Part shown: positions 56,028 through 64,000 of the stretch, in pieces
Layout: each line of letters begins with the position of its first letter
Position numbering within the stretch: the first letter of the stretch is position 1
Assembly: GCF_024397915.1 (NCBI RefSeq)
Contig: NZ_CP073347.1
Span: 3,782,001-3,846,000, forward strand
DNA length: 64,000 nucleotides
Reading direction: 5' to 3'
DNA from: Marinobacterium rhizophilum
Lineage (GTDB): Bacteria; Pseudomonadota; Gammaproteobacteria; Pseudomonadales; Balneatricaceae
The notes under the pieces: generated by a model
The model's database searches: none
Told to the model about the DNA's origin: nothing
Seen by the model: only the letters and a program-made list of their open reading frames with translations
Position numbers and translations under genes: made by a program

Positions 56028-57575
56028 ATGACCATAGAAACTGAGAATACTGTACACACCAACCTGAGCCGCGCTCAGCTGGTTGAAAAAGCGATTGAGC
56101 GTGGTGAGGGTCAGCTGGCCGACTCCGGCGCGCTGGTCGTGACCACAGGCAAGCGCACCGGGCGCTCGCCGCTGGATCGCTTCATCGTCAAAGAGCCGAG
56201 CACGAGTGATGAAGTCGAATGGGGCAACATCAACCGTCCGTTCGATGCGGACAAGTTTGATGCGCTCTGGGAGCGGGTTGAAGCCTATCTGGCCGATCGG
56301 GAGCAGTTTGTCTCGATGGTGCACGTTGGCGCCGATCCGGGGCACTACCTGCCGGTAAAAATGACCACCCAGACTGCCTGGCAGAACCTGTTTGGCCAGA
56401 ACCTGTTTATCCGCCCGGCGGACTACAACCCCAAGGGCAAGGAAGAGTGGCAGATCCTCAATGTCGCAGGCTTCCGCTGTGATCCTGAGCGTGACGGCAC
56501 CAATACCGATGGCTGCGTGATTCTGAACTTTGCCAAGCGCAGGGTGCTGATTGCCGGCATGGAATACGCCGGGGAAATGAAGAAAGCCATGTTCTCGGTG
56601 CAGAACTTCCTGCTGCCGGAAAAAGACGTGCTGCCGATGCACTGCTCGGCCAACGTCGGCGACGATGGCAGCACCACGCTGTTCTTCGGCCTGTCCGGTA
56701 CCGGCAAAACCACCCTGTCCGCGGACCCCGAGCGTTACCTGATCGGTGACGACGAGCACGGTTGGGGCAAGGGTGTGGTCTTCAACCTGGAAGGCGGCTG
56801 CTACGCCAAGACGATCAACCTGAGCCAGAAGAATGAACCCATTATCTGGGATGCCATTCGCTTTGGTGCCATCGTTGAGAACGTTGTGCTGAATGACGCC
56901 CGCACGGCGGATTACGTTGACACCAGCCTGACGGAAAACGGTCGCTGTGCCTATCCGCTGGAGCACGTGGAAAAACGTACCGAGCACAACCTGGGTGACG
57001 AGCCGCAGGCAATCATCTTCCTGACCTGCGACCTGACTGGCGTGTTGCCGCCGGTGTCGATCCTGAGCAAGGAAGCGGCGGCCTATCACTTCCTGTCCGG
57101 CTATACCGCGCTGGTGGGTTCTACCGAAATGGGCTCGGGCGGCGGCATCAAGTCAACCTTCTCCACCTGCTTTGGTGCGCCTTTCTTCCCGCGTCCTGCG
57201 CGTGAATACGCTGATCTGCTGATCAAGCGTATCGAAGAGTTCGGTTCCCGGGTCTACCTGGTCAATACCGGCTGGACCGGTGGTTCCTACGGTACGGGTC
57301 AGCGTTTCAGCATCCCGACGACCCGCAGCATTATCGCGGCCATCCAGAGCGGCGCCCTGGTCGATGTTGAAACCGAGCATCTGCCAGGCCTGAACCTGTC
57401 GGTTCCCAAGGCCGTTCCTGGCGTCGATACCGGGCTGCTGAACCCGCGCGAAACCTGGGCAGACAAGGGGGCATTTGATGCCACCGCCAAGGACCTTGCC
57501 GGGCAGTTCGTTGAAAACTTCCGCAAGTTCAGCGGTGTTGATGACAGCATCGTTGCGGCGGGCCCGAGCCTGTAA
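56028..57575 (+). CDS. pckA: Phosphoenolpyruvate carboxykinase (ATP)
   Basis: A 515-residue gluconeogenic enzyme converting oxaloacetate and ATP to PEP, CO2 and ADP. GKRTGRSPLDRFIVK binds oxaloacetate, the P-loop is FGLSGTGKTTLSADPE, and DDEHGWGKGVVFNLEGGCYAK holds the metal and lysine ligands. Length is close to the family's 530-540. It would draw on dicarboxylates imported by DctPQM. A terminator follows. The 180-bp gap before it contains an AT-rich stretch around 55885 fit for a promoter. Confidence 0.96.
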   Translation: MTIETENTVHTNLSRAQLVEKAIERGEGQLADSGALVVTTGKRTGRSPLDRFIVKEPSTSDEVEWGNINRPFDADKFDALWERVEAYLADREQFVSMVHVGADPGHYLPVKMTTQTAWQNLFGQNLFIRPADYNPKGKEEWQILNVAGFRCDPERDGTNTDGCVILNFAKRRVLIAGMEYAGEMKKAMFSVQNFLLPEKDVLPMHCSANVGDDGSTTLFFGLSGTGKTTLSADPERYLIGDDEHGWGKGVVFNLEGGCYAKTINLSQKNEPIIWDAIRFGAIVENVVLNDARTADYVDTSLTENGRCAYPLEHVEKRTEHNLGDEPQAIIFLTCDLTGVLPPVSILSKEAAAYHFLSGYTALVGSTEMGSGGGIKSTFSTCFGAPFFPRPAREYADLLIKRIEEFGSRVYLVNTGWTGGSYGTGQRFSIPTTRSIIAAIQSGALVDVETEHLPGLNLSVPKAVPGVDTGLLNPRETWADKGAFDATAKDLAGQFVENFRKFSGVDDSIVAAGPSL

Positions 57576-57594
57576 GGGCGAGAGTCTGCGCAAT

Positions 57595-57630
57595 AAAAAA
57601 CCCGCCCGGTTTGTCCGCGGCGGGTTTTTT
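57595..57630. terminator. Terminator between pckA and ppx
   Basis: aaaaaacccgcc and ggcgggtttttt pair around a short internal loop, with A- and T-runs for both convergent genes. Confidence 0.9.
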
Positions 57631-57666
57631 AGTGTCCGCGCTCAGCTTCAGCGACGGCTACCGGCG

Positions 57667-59181
57667 CTAGTTGACCTGCAGGGTCAGACCCAGTGCTTTC
57701 AGGTATTCCGCTTCCTGCTCCAGGTCCGCCTGGGTCAGCGGGTGCTGTTCGAGCCAGCCATCGGGGAAGTTCAGCTGCAGCTGTTTGCCATCGACCTGCA
57801 GCTGCAGGTGGGGCAGCCTGATGCGGCTGCGATTGCGATTTAGCAGGCAGGCCAGGCGCAGCAGCACGGCCAGGCGTCTGCAGGCCTGCTGCCGGCTGTC
57901 GGGCAGCTGCTTGAAGTCGTCCTTGGGGAACTTGCGGCGGTGACTGCGGGCCAGCAGTGCCAGCTGCTGGCGATCAAGATTGGTGAAGCCGGCGATGTCC
58001 GAATTCTGCAGCAGGTAGGCGCTGTGTTTGTGGTACTGGGCATGGGAAATGGCCCGGCCAATTTCGTGGGTGTGTGCTGCCCAGCGCAGCATCTGGGCAT
58101 GCTGGGGGTCGTCCAGCCCCCAGCTGTCGCGCAGTTGCGCCAGGGCCTGCAGCGCGCAGCGCTCGACACGTTCGGCCTGTGGGCGATCCACATGGTAGCG
58201 GCGCTTCAGCATGTTGATGCTGCGTTCGCGGATGTCTTCGAGCTGTAGCCGGCCCGCCATCTCGAACAGCAATCCCTCCCGCAGTGCACCCTCGGAGCAG
58301 GCCATCACGCGAATGCCCAGTGAGTCGAAGGCGGCGCTGAGAATGGCAAGCCCGGCCGGCAGTACGGCGCGGCGCTCGGCTTTGACTTCGGTAATGTCGT
58401 CAACATGATCATAGCTGAGTATCCTCTGGCGCAGCTGGTCCAGCGCCCGGGCCGTGATGTGTTCTTCAGTGAGGCCCAGGCTGATGCAGGCGTTGCGGAT
58501 GGCCTTGATGGTGCCGGACGAGCCGACACAGTTGCTCCAGCCGATGCGGCGGTAGCCTTTCTGAATCGACATCAGTTCGCGCAGGGCCGCGTAGGTCGCC
58601 TTCTGGAAGGAAGCTTTGCTGATCCTGCCGTCGGGAAAGTAGCGCTGGGTAAAGCTGACACAGCCCATTTCGAGGCTTTCGAGCGCCCGGGGCTGGAATT
58701 TTTCGCCCAGTACCAGTTCGGTGCTGCCGCCGCCAATGTCTATTACCAGGCGCAGGCCATCTTCCGGTGGGCGGGTCTGGCAGACGCCCAGATAGATCAG
58801 CCTGGCTTCTTCGCGTCCGGGAATGATCTCCAGTGGCTTTCGCAGTATGCCTTCGGCCCGTTCGAGAAACTCGCGACTGTTCACGGCTTCGCGCAGGGCG
58901 TTGGTGCCAACGATACGGATCGAACGGCGGGGCAGGTCGGCAACGCGCTGGGCAAAACGGGCCAGGCACTCCAGACCGCGCTGCTGGGCCTCTTCGCTCA
59001 GCACCTTGTCTGCATCGAGACCGGCGGCAAGCTGTACCTTCTCTGACATGACGTCCTGCAGCTTGGTTTCGCCGTCGACGAGCTGGGCGACGACCATGTG
59101 AAAACTGTTGGAACCAAGGTCGATGGCCGCCAGCAGCGCTGGGGGCGTTACCGGCGCGGGGGTGAGACTCGTGTCGTTCAT
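57667..59181 (-). CDS. ppx: Exopolyphosphatase
   Basis: A 504-residue Ppx/GppA enzyme of the ASKHA fold. The phosphate-1 motif LLAAIDLGSNSFHMVVAQL opens the protein and DIGGGSTELVLG is the phosphate-2 motif; the C-terminal HD-like helical domain holds AAHTHEIGRAISHAQYH. It processively removes phosphate from polyphosphate and may also act on pppGpp. Start at 59181 (MNDTSLTP) has AGAAAG upstream. Divergent from trxA with a 277-bp gap. A Pho box at 14460 shows phosphate control elsewhere in the window. Confidence 0.93.
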   Translation of the reverse strand: MNDTSLTPAPVTPPALLAAIDLGSNSFHMVVAQLVDGETKLQDVMSEKVQLAAGLDADKVLSEEAQQRGLECLARFAQRVADLPRRSIRIVGTNALREAVNSREFLERAEGILRKPLEIIPGREEARLIYLGVCQTRPPEDGLRLVIDIGGGSTELVLGEKFQPRALESLEMGCVSFTQRYFPDGRISKASFQKATYAALRELMSIQKGYRRIGWSNCVGSSGTIKAIRNACISLGLTEEHITARALDQLRQRILSYDHVDDITEVKAERRAVLPAGLAILSAAFDSLGIRVMACSEGALREGLLFEMAGRLQLEDIRERSINMLKRRYHVDRPQAERVERCALQALAQLRDSWGLDDPQHAQMLRWAAHTHEIGRAISHAQYHKHSAYLLQNSDIAGFTNLDRQQLALLARSHRRKFPKDDFKQLPDSRQQACRRLAVLLRLACLLNRNRSRIRLPHLQLQVDGKQLQLNFPDGWLEQHPLTQADLEQEAEYLKALGLTLQVN

Positions 59182-59312
59182 CTTTCTGGTGCGTACCATG
59201 CCACTGGATAAGAGCGGCTAAGAGTATCAGAATAATATGACGGTCGATGTTTTTATCCCCGTCGCCAGGTTGGCTTTACCGTAGCTGAAAACGTCATGAT
59301 CCTCGCTTAGTG

Positions 59313-59342
59313 TTCACATTTTTTTATGCGCAATGGTATCAT
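59313..59342 (+). promoter_or_regulatory. Candidate trxA promoter
   Basis: ttcaca and tatcat, 18 bases apart, in the divergent ppx/trxA gap about 120 bases before the trxA start. The match is moderate. Confidence 0.35.
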
Positions 59343-59458
59343 CGGCACCAGTTGAGGATATCCCGGCATAATTGCCCTGTCTTACCAGGGGCGTTTCGGC
59401 CCGGGAGTTCCGCAAAAGCAATAATATGAACACTTCGCGTGTTTGGAGAATGGATCCT

Positions 59459-59785
59459 ATGAGCGAAAACATCGTTAACGTCACCGATGCATCTTTCGAA
59501 GAGGAAGTGCTCAAAGCAGAGCACGCGGTGCTGGTTGATTACTGGGCTGAATGGTGTGGCCCCTGCAAGATGATTGCACCGGTACTGGAAGAAATCGCCA
59601 AGGATTACGAAGGCAAGCTGAAAATTTGCAAGCTCAACATCGATGAAAACAACGAAACACCGCCGAAGTTCGGTATTCGTGGCATTCCGACCCTGATGCT
59701 GTTCAAGGGTGGCAATGTTGAGGCAACCAAGGTGGGCGCCCTGTCCAAGTCCCAGCTGGCAGCCTTTATCGACGCCAACCTCTGA
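59459..59785 (+). CDS. trxA: Thioredoxin 1
   Basis: A 108-residue thioredoxin with the active site WCGPC at residues 32-36 and the conserved cis-proline in GIRGIPTLMLF. It reduces disulfides in cytoplasmic proteins including ribonucleotide reductase. I use the ATG at 59459, giving the usual 108 residues; GGAGA lies upstream. trxA-rho is a conserved pair. Confidence 0.96.
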   Translation: MSENIVNVTDASFEEEVLKAEHAVLVDYWAEWCGPCKMIAPVLEEIAKDYEGKLKICKLNIDENNETPPKFGIRGIPTLMLFKGGNVEATKVGALSKSQLAAFIDANL

Positions 59786-60004
59786 TTTCTGATTAGAAGG
59801 GCAGAAATGGGGTCGGCGTCGCCGATTTATATTTCTTGCCCTTCAGTCTGGACAGTCGCGACCCAAGCCATTATATTGACTGCGACTGCTGGGTACTTGT
59901 CGCCCCCTTTGACAAGCTTCAGACTCCCAGTCACTAGTATCGACCTCTGATTTTCTCCTGTTTTCCACCCTAACTTGGTCATTCGTGGCCCTTCTCCAAA
60001 GCAT
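59786..60004 (+). promoter_or_regulatory. rho leader region
   Basis: A 219-base non-coding gap between trxA and rho. It is C-rich and G-poor in places (for example around 59880-59960), as suits rho-dependent autoregulation of a rho leader. I see no clear hairpin terminator. The function is inferred from other bacteria. Confidence 0.4.
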
Positions 60005-61264
60005 ATGAATCTAACCGATCTGAAAACAAAAAGCGTTCCAGAGCTGCTGGAAATCGCGCAAGAAATGGGAATGGACAACCTTGCCCGTTCTCGCAAACAG
60101 GATGTGATCTTCGCAATTCTGAAGAAACACTCCAAAGGCGGCGAAGATATCTCTGGCGACGGTGTACTCGAGATTCTGCAGGATGGCTTCGGCTTCCTTC
60201 GTTCCGCTGATTCATCCTACCTGGCTGGCCCTGACGATATTTACGTTTCACCGAGTCAGATTCGCCGCTTCAACCTTCGCACAGGCGATACCATTACCGG
60301 CAAGATCCGTCCGCCGAAAGATGGCGAGCGTTATTTCGCGTTGCTTAAAGTCGATGAGATCAACTACGACAGGCCGGAAAACGCCAAGAACAAGATTCTG
60401 TTCGAAAACCTGACGCCGCTGTTCCCGCAACAGCGTCTGCGCATGGAAATCGGCAACGGCAGTACTGAAGATATCACGGCCCGCATCATCGACCTGGTGT
60501 GCCCCATGGGCAAAGGCCAGCGTGCGCTGATCGTGTCGCCGCCCAAGGCGGGCAAGACACTGATGCTGCAAAATATTGCCAGCAGCATCACCCGCAATAG
60601 CCCGGACTGCCATCTGATCGTACTGCTGATCGACGAGCGGCCCGAGGAAGTAACCGAAATGCAGCGCACCGTGCGCGGCGAAGTGGTTGCCTCCACCTTC
60701 GACGAGCCGCCGTCACGTCACGTGCAGGTTGCCGAGATGGTGCTGGAAAAGGCCAAACGCCTGACCGAGCACAAGAAAGACGTGGTGGTGCTGCTGGATT
60801 CCATCACCCGTCTGGCGCGTGCCTACAACACGGTGATCCCGTCGTCTGGCAAGGTGCTGACCGGTGGTGTGGATGCCCATGCCCTGGAGCGCCCCAAGCG
60901 CTTCTTCGGAGCGGCCCGCAACATTGAGGAAGGCGGCAGCCTGACCATCATCGCCACCGCGCTGGTTGATACCGGCTCGAAGATGGACGAAGTGATCTAC
61001 GAAGAGTTCAAGGGTACCGGTAATTCCGAAGTGCACCTGGACCGCAAGGCGGCGGAGCGTCGCATGTTCCCGGCGATCAACATTCGCCGCTCGGGCACGC
61101 GCCGTGAAGATCTGCTGACGACCGAAGACGAAATGCAGCGCATGTGGATTCTGCGTCGTCTGCTGGATCCGATGGAAGATACGGCGGCGACCGAGTTTGT
61201 TATCGACAAGCTGAAGGACTTCAAGACCAACAATGAGTTCTTCCTGTCGATGAAACGCCAGTAA
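60005..61264 (+). CDS. rho: Transcription termination factor Rho
   Basis: A 419-residue hexameric RNA helicase. MNLTDLKTKSVPELLEIAQ opens the N-terminal domain, GFGFLRS is the RNA-binding cold-shock-like fold, the P-loop is PPKAGKTML, and VVLLDSITRLARAYN is Walker B. Length equals E. coli Rho. A hairpin terminator follows at 61283. Confidence 0.98.
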   Translation: MNLTDLKTKSVPELLEIAQEMGMDNLARSRKQDVIFAILKKHSKGGEDISGDGVLEILQDGFGFLRSADSSYLAGPDDIYVSPSQIRRFNLRTGDTITGKIRPPKDGERYFALLKVDEINYDRPENAKNKILFENLTPLFPQQRLRMEIGNGSTEDITARIIDLVCPMGKGQRALIVSPPKAGKTLMLQNIASSITRNSPDCHLIVLLIDERPEEVTEMQRTVRGEVVASTFDEPPSRHVQVAEMVLEKAKRLTEHKKDVVVLLDSITRLARAYNTVIPSSGKVLTGGVDAHALERPKRFFGAARNIEEGGSLTIIATALVDTGSKMDEVIYEEFKGTGNSEVHLDRKAAERRMFPAINIRRSGTRREDLLTTEDEMQRMWILRRLLDPMEDTAATEFVIDKLKDFKTNNEFFLSMKRQ

Positions 61265-61282
61265 ACATTGTTCCTGGTCTGG

Positions 61283-61312
61283 AAAAGGGTAAGCCTGTGC
61301 TTACCCTTTTTT
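61283..61312 (+). terminator. Rho-independent terminator after rho
   Basis: aaaagggtaagc-ctgt-gcttaccctttttt, a 12-bp stem with a T-run 19 bases after the rho stop. Confidence 0.92.
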
Positions 61313-61472
61313 GTACATGGGCTTGCTGGCCCTGCGACTACAGGGACGTTCAAGAGCCGGGCTGATGTCTGTAGCCTCAGGCTATCCACCGGTGCTGCTG
61401 CAGCCCCAAAGCATTCCGCCCCGGGCGGTGCTTTATTTGCAGGCGCCCTGCAACGACTGAAGTTTATCGATT

Positions 61473-62954
61473 ATGTCCTCACCCAAATATAAAGACCTGC
61501 GTGATTTCATGGCGATGCTCGAAGCGCGCGGTGAACTCAAGCGCATTTCCCAGCCGATTGATCCCAACCTCGAAATGACTGAAATCTGCGACCGTACGCT
61601 GCGTGCGGGCGGGCCGGCATTGCTGTTCGAAAATCCCAGGGGGTATGACTACCCGGTACTGGCGAACCTGTTCGGTACGCCGCAACGGGTGGCGTTGGGC
61701 ATGGGGGAGGAAACGGTCGAGGCGCTGCGTGAAGTCGGCAAGGTGCTGGCGCAGCTGAAGGAGCCTGAGCCGCCCAAGGGAATGAAAGACGCCTGGGAAA
61801 AACTGCCGATTTTCAAGCAGGTACTGAACATGGGCCCCAAGGTGGTGAAATCCGCCCCCTGCCAGACCCATGTGATCGAAGGTGATGACGTCGACCTGTA
61901 CAAGCTGCCCATTCAGACCTGCTGGCCTGGCGATGCGGGGCCCCTGGTGACCTGGCCGCTGGTGATTACCCGCGGCCCCAACAAGTCGCGTCAGAACCTG
62001 GGTATTTACCGTCAGCAGCTGATTGGCCGCAACAAGCTGATCATGCGCTGGCTGGCCCACCGTGGCGGGGCGCTGGATTTCCGTGAATGGAAGGAGCAGC
62101 ACCCCGGCAAACCCTTCCCGGTGGCGGTGGCGCTGGGCGCTGACCCAGCGACCATTCTGGGGGCGGTAACACCGGTGCCGGATACCCTGTCCGAATATGC
62201 ATTTGCCGGTTTGCTGCGTGGCGGCAAAACCGAGGTGATCAGCTGTCTGGGTAACGATCTGCAGGTTCCGGCCAGTGCGGAGTTCATTCTGGAGGGCTAC
62301 ATTCACCCCGACGAGATGGCGGATGAAGGGCCCTTCGGCGACCACACCGGCTACTATAATGAGGTGGACCGTTTTCCGGTGTTTACCGTTGAGCGTGTGA
62401 CTCACCGTAACCGGCCGATCTATCACAGCACCTATACGGGTCGTCCGCCCGACGAGCCGGCGATTCTGGGGGTGGCTTTGAACGAGGTGTTTGTGCCGAT
62501 TCTGCAAAAGCAGTTTCCGGAGATCGTCGACTTCTACCTGCCACCAGAAGGCTGCTCGTACCGCATGGCGGTGGTGACAATGAAGAAGCAGTACCCGGGG
62601 CACGCCAAGCGCGTGATGCTGGGGGTCTGGTCCTTCCTGCGTCAGTTCATGTATACCAAGTTTGTGATCGTCTGTGACGATGATGTCAATGCGCGGGACT
62701 GGAACGACGTTATCTGGGCCATTACCACCCGCATGGATCCATCCCGGGATACGGTGCTGATCGACAATACACCGATCGATTACCTCGATTTTGCCTCGCC
62801 GGTGTCGGGCCTGGGTTCCAAGATGGGCATGGATGCCACTAACAAGTGGGAAGGCGAGACGCAGCGTGAGTGGGGTGTGCCGATCCGCATGGATGACGAG
62901 GTCAAGGCCCGTGTCGATGCAATCTGGGATGAGCTGGGTATCTTGAATGGCTGA
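61473..62954 (+). CDS. ubiD: 4-hydroxy-3-polyprenylbenzoate decarboxylase
   Basis: A 493-residue UbiD enzyme using prenylated FMN to decarboxylate the ubiquinone precursor. Motifs include RITRGPN-like VITRGPNKSRQNLGIYR, MRWLAHRGGALDF, the catalytic EGPFGDHTGYYNEVD and MDPSRDTVLIDNTPIDYLDFASP. Length matches E. coli UbiD (497). It overlaps the following flavin reductase gene by 8 bases, the order also seen in Pseudomonas and, with fre, in E. coli. Confidence 0.95.
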   Translation: MSSPKYKDLRDFMAMLEARGELKRISQPIDPNLEMTEICDRTLRAGGPALLFENPRGYDYPVLANLFGTPQRVALGMGEETVEALREVGKVLAQLKEPEPPKGMKDAWEKLPIFKQVLNMGPKVVKSAPCQTHVIEGDDVDLYKLPIQTCWPGDAGPLVTWPLVITRGPNKSRQNLGIYRQQLIGRNKLIMRWLAHRGGALDFREWKEQHPGKPFPVAVALGADPATILGAVTPVPDTLSEYAFAGLLRGGKTEVISCLGNDLQVPASAEFILEGYIHPDEMADEGPFGDHTGYYNEVDRFPVFTVERVTHRNRPIYHSTYTGRPPDEPAILGVALNEVFVPILQKQFPEIVDFYLPPEGCSYRMAVVTMKKQYPGHAKRVMLGVWSFLRQFMYTKFVIVCDDDVNARDWNDVIWAITTRMDPSRDTVLIDNTPIDYLDFASPVSGLGSKMGMDATNKWEGETQREWGVPIRMDDEVKARVDAIWDELGILNG

Positions 62955-64000
62955 GCAGTCCCGCCGGGTACTGCTTGAGGGTACGGACCGGGTGATTGAT
63001 ACGGACCCCGGTGAAACATTGCTGCAGGCACTGGAGCGGCTGGGGTATGGCATGCGACGCAGCTGTTGCAACGGTGTCTGCGAAATTTGTGAGGTCAGCC
63101 TGTTGCAGGGGGAACTGCACCAGCGCTATCCAGAGCGCCACCTGTGTGCGCCACCGCCGGGTGCCGCGGCGGGCGAGATATTCGCCCTGGCTTGTACCAG
63201 CGTGCCGTTGACCGACGTTAGCGTAAAGATAAAGGGACTCAAACTCCCTGGAGAAGTAGTAGTGAAGAAACTGAACTGTGACATTACCTCGGTCGAGGTG
63301 CTTAACCGGGATGTGTATCTGGTTCGGCTGCGCCTGCCGGCTACCGCGTCACTGGCGCTGGAATTCCAGGCTGGGCAGTACCTGGATATCTGCCTGCCCA
63401 ACGGCAAAAAAGCTTCGTTTTCAATCGCCTCCGCCCCTGAGCTGGAGCGCATGCTGGAGCTGCATATTCGCCTGCAGCCGGACAGCGAGATGTCCTGTGC
63501 CGTGATGGCTCACCTGCAGCAGGAAAAAACGGTCGAGATCGAAGCCCCCAAGGGCGTCTGCTGCCTGAGTGCGGCAGCGCTGGCTGCCGATGACAGGCTG
63601 GTGTTTGCGGCGGCCAGCACCGGTTTTTCCCAGATCAAGAGCATGGTCGAACACCTGCTGGCCCGCAAGGTACAAAACCAGATTCGCATTTACTGGGGCG
63701 CGCGCGATGCGGCCGATCTTTATCAGCTGGCACTGCCTGAGCAGTGGGCGCGGGAATACCCCAATGTGCACTTCGTGCCGGTGGTGAGCGAACCAGAGCT
63801 GAGCCCGGACTGGGTGGGTCGTACCGGTCTGCTGCCCCAGGCCATGCTGGAAGACATGGACCACTTTGCCGATACCCACGTCTACGCCAGCGGTTCGCCG
63901 GCCATGGTGTATGCGCTGCTGGATGCCTGTGAAGAGCATGGCATGGGTGCAGAGCAGCTGCATTCCGATGTGTTCGCCTATGCTCCGCGGCCGGTCAAGT
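62947..64000 (+). CDS. 2Fe-2S ferredoxin-fused NAD(P)H-flavin reductase, 3-prime truncated by the window edge
   Basis: At least 351 residues; the frame is open to the end of the window. The N-terminal 80 residues form a plant-type ferredoxin domain with cysteines in RRSCCNGVCEICEV and a fourth in ALACTS. An FAD-binding domain (LEFQAGQYLDICLPNG, KASFSIASAPEL) and an NAD-binding domain (RLVFAAASTGFSQIKSM, VYASGSPAMVYALLDAC) follow. This is the layout of CDP-6-deoxy-delta-3,4-glucoseen reductase-like proteins and oxygenase reductases. It starts inside the end of ubiD (ATGGCTGA), so translation is coupled. It may supply reduced flavin or electrons for ubiquinone synthesis; by position it replaces the E. 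coli Fre gene. Confidence 0.9.
   Translation, partial: MAEQSRRVLLEGTDRVIDTDPGETLLQALERLGYGMRRSCCNGVCEICEVSLLQGELHQRYPERHLCAPPPGAAAGEIFALACTSVPLTDVSVKIKGLKLPGEVVVKKLNCDITSVEVLNRDVYLVRLRLPATASLALEFQAGQYLDICLPNGKKASFSIASAPELERMLELHIRLQPDSEMSCAVMAHLQQEKTVEIEAPKGVCCLSAAALAADDRLVFAAASTGFSQIKSMVEHLLARKVQNQIRIYWGARDAADLYQLALPEQWAREYPNVHFVPVVSEPELSPDWVGRTGLLPQAMLEDMDHFADTHVYASGSPAMVYALLDACEEHGMGAEQLHSDVFAYAPRPVK

Noticed and set aside
61479..63071. 530-codon open frame antisense to ubiD
   Set aside because: Shadow frame; ubiD motifs are unambiguous.

Overview
The window is a 64 kb chromosomal segment of a Gram-negative gammaproteobacterium. Many gene neighbourhoods match those of Pseudomonas and Oceanospirillales relatives: gmk-rpoZ-spoT, dctB-dctD followed by dctPQM, yrfG-hslR-hslO-pckA, and ppx/trxA-rho-ubiD with a flavin reductase. 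The two phasins, the sigma54-controlled TRAP dicarboxylate transporter and the BCCT/carnitine cluster point to a PHA-storing, probably marine Oceanospirillales-type heterotroph. That placement is an inference; the window has no rRNA or other marker gene. I found no tRNA, rRNA, CRISPR array, prophage or transposase gene.

Layout. 1-2 kb: the end of a diguanylate cyclase and mepA. 2.2-14.4 kb: an accessory quaternary-amine island. It encodes gamma-butyrobetaine dioxygenase, L-carnitine dehydrogenase (cdhA), the dehydrocarnitine-cleaving BKACE enzyme (cdhC), betainyl-CoA thioesterase (cdhB), an alpha/beta hydrolase that may be an acylcarnitine esterase, two BCCT transporters, two GATase1-type AraC regulators and a serine-dehydratase-like enzyme. 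Together these would take gamma-butyrobetaine through carnitine to glycine betaine. The island carries clear scars of duplication: a 5-prime remnant of cdhA, a 5-prime remnant of cdhC, two homologous promoter regions and palindromic repeats. 14.5-18.2 kb: a phytase-like exported protein behind a Pho box, a hydantoin-racemase-like protein and a small periplasmic protein. 18.2-38.7 kb: signalling and housekeeping genes, namely a hybrid kinase, gmk, rpoZ, spoT, an HDOD protein, an ABC-F ATPase, fkpA, rsd/algQ, gshA, tex and dctB/dctD.

39-46 kb: the C4-dicarboxylate TRAP system dctPQM, preceded by a convincing -24/-12 promoter, then two phasin genes under twin palindromic operators, ilvA and rpiA. 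46.9-55.8 kb: a MerR regulator, a 41-residue membrane protein, the ybbAP ABC transporter whose start overlaps divergent tesA, sodB, nudE, yrfG, hslR, a PAP2 phosphatase and hslO. 56-64 kb: pckA, ppx, trxA, rho, ubiD and the start of an iron-sulfur flavin reductase that runs off the right edge.

The most unusual non-coding feature is a 165 bp long-palindrome (MITE-like) element. It is present twice at identical length (6335-6499 and 54680-54844), with a probable decayed third copy near 1 kb. The most interesting evolutionary signal is the rearranged carnitine island, where a duplicated cdhC promoter now appears to drive a hydrolase-transporter operon.
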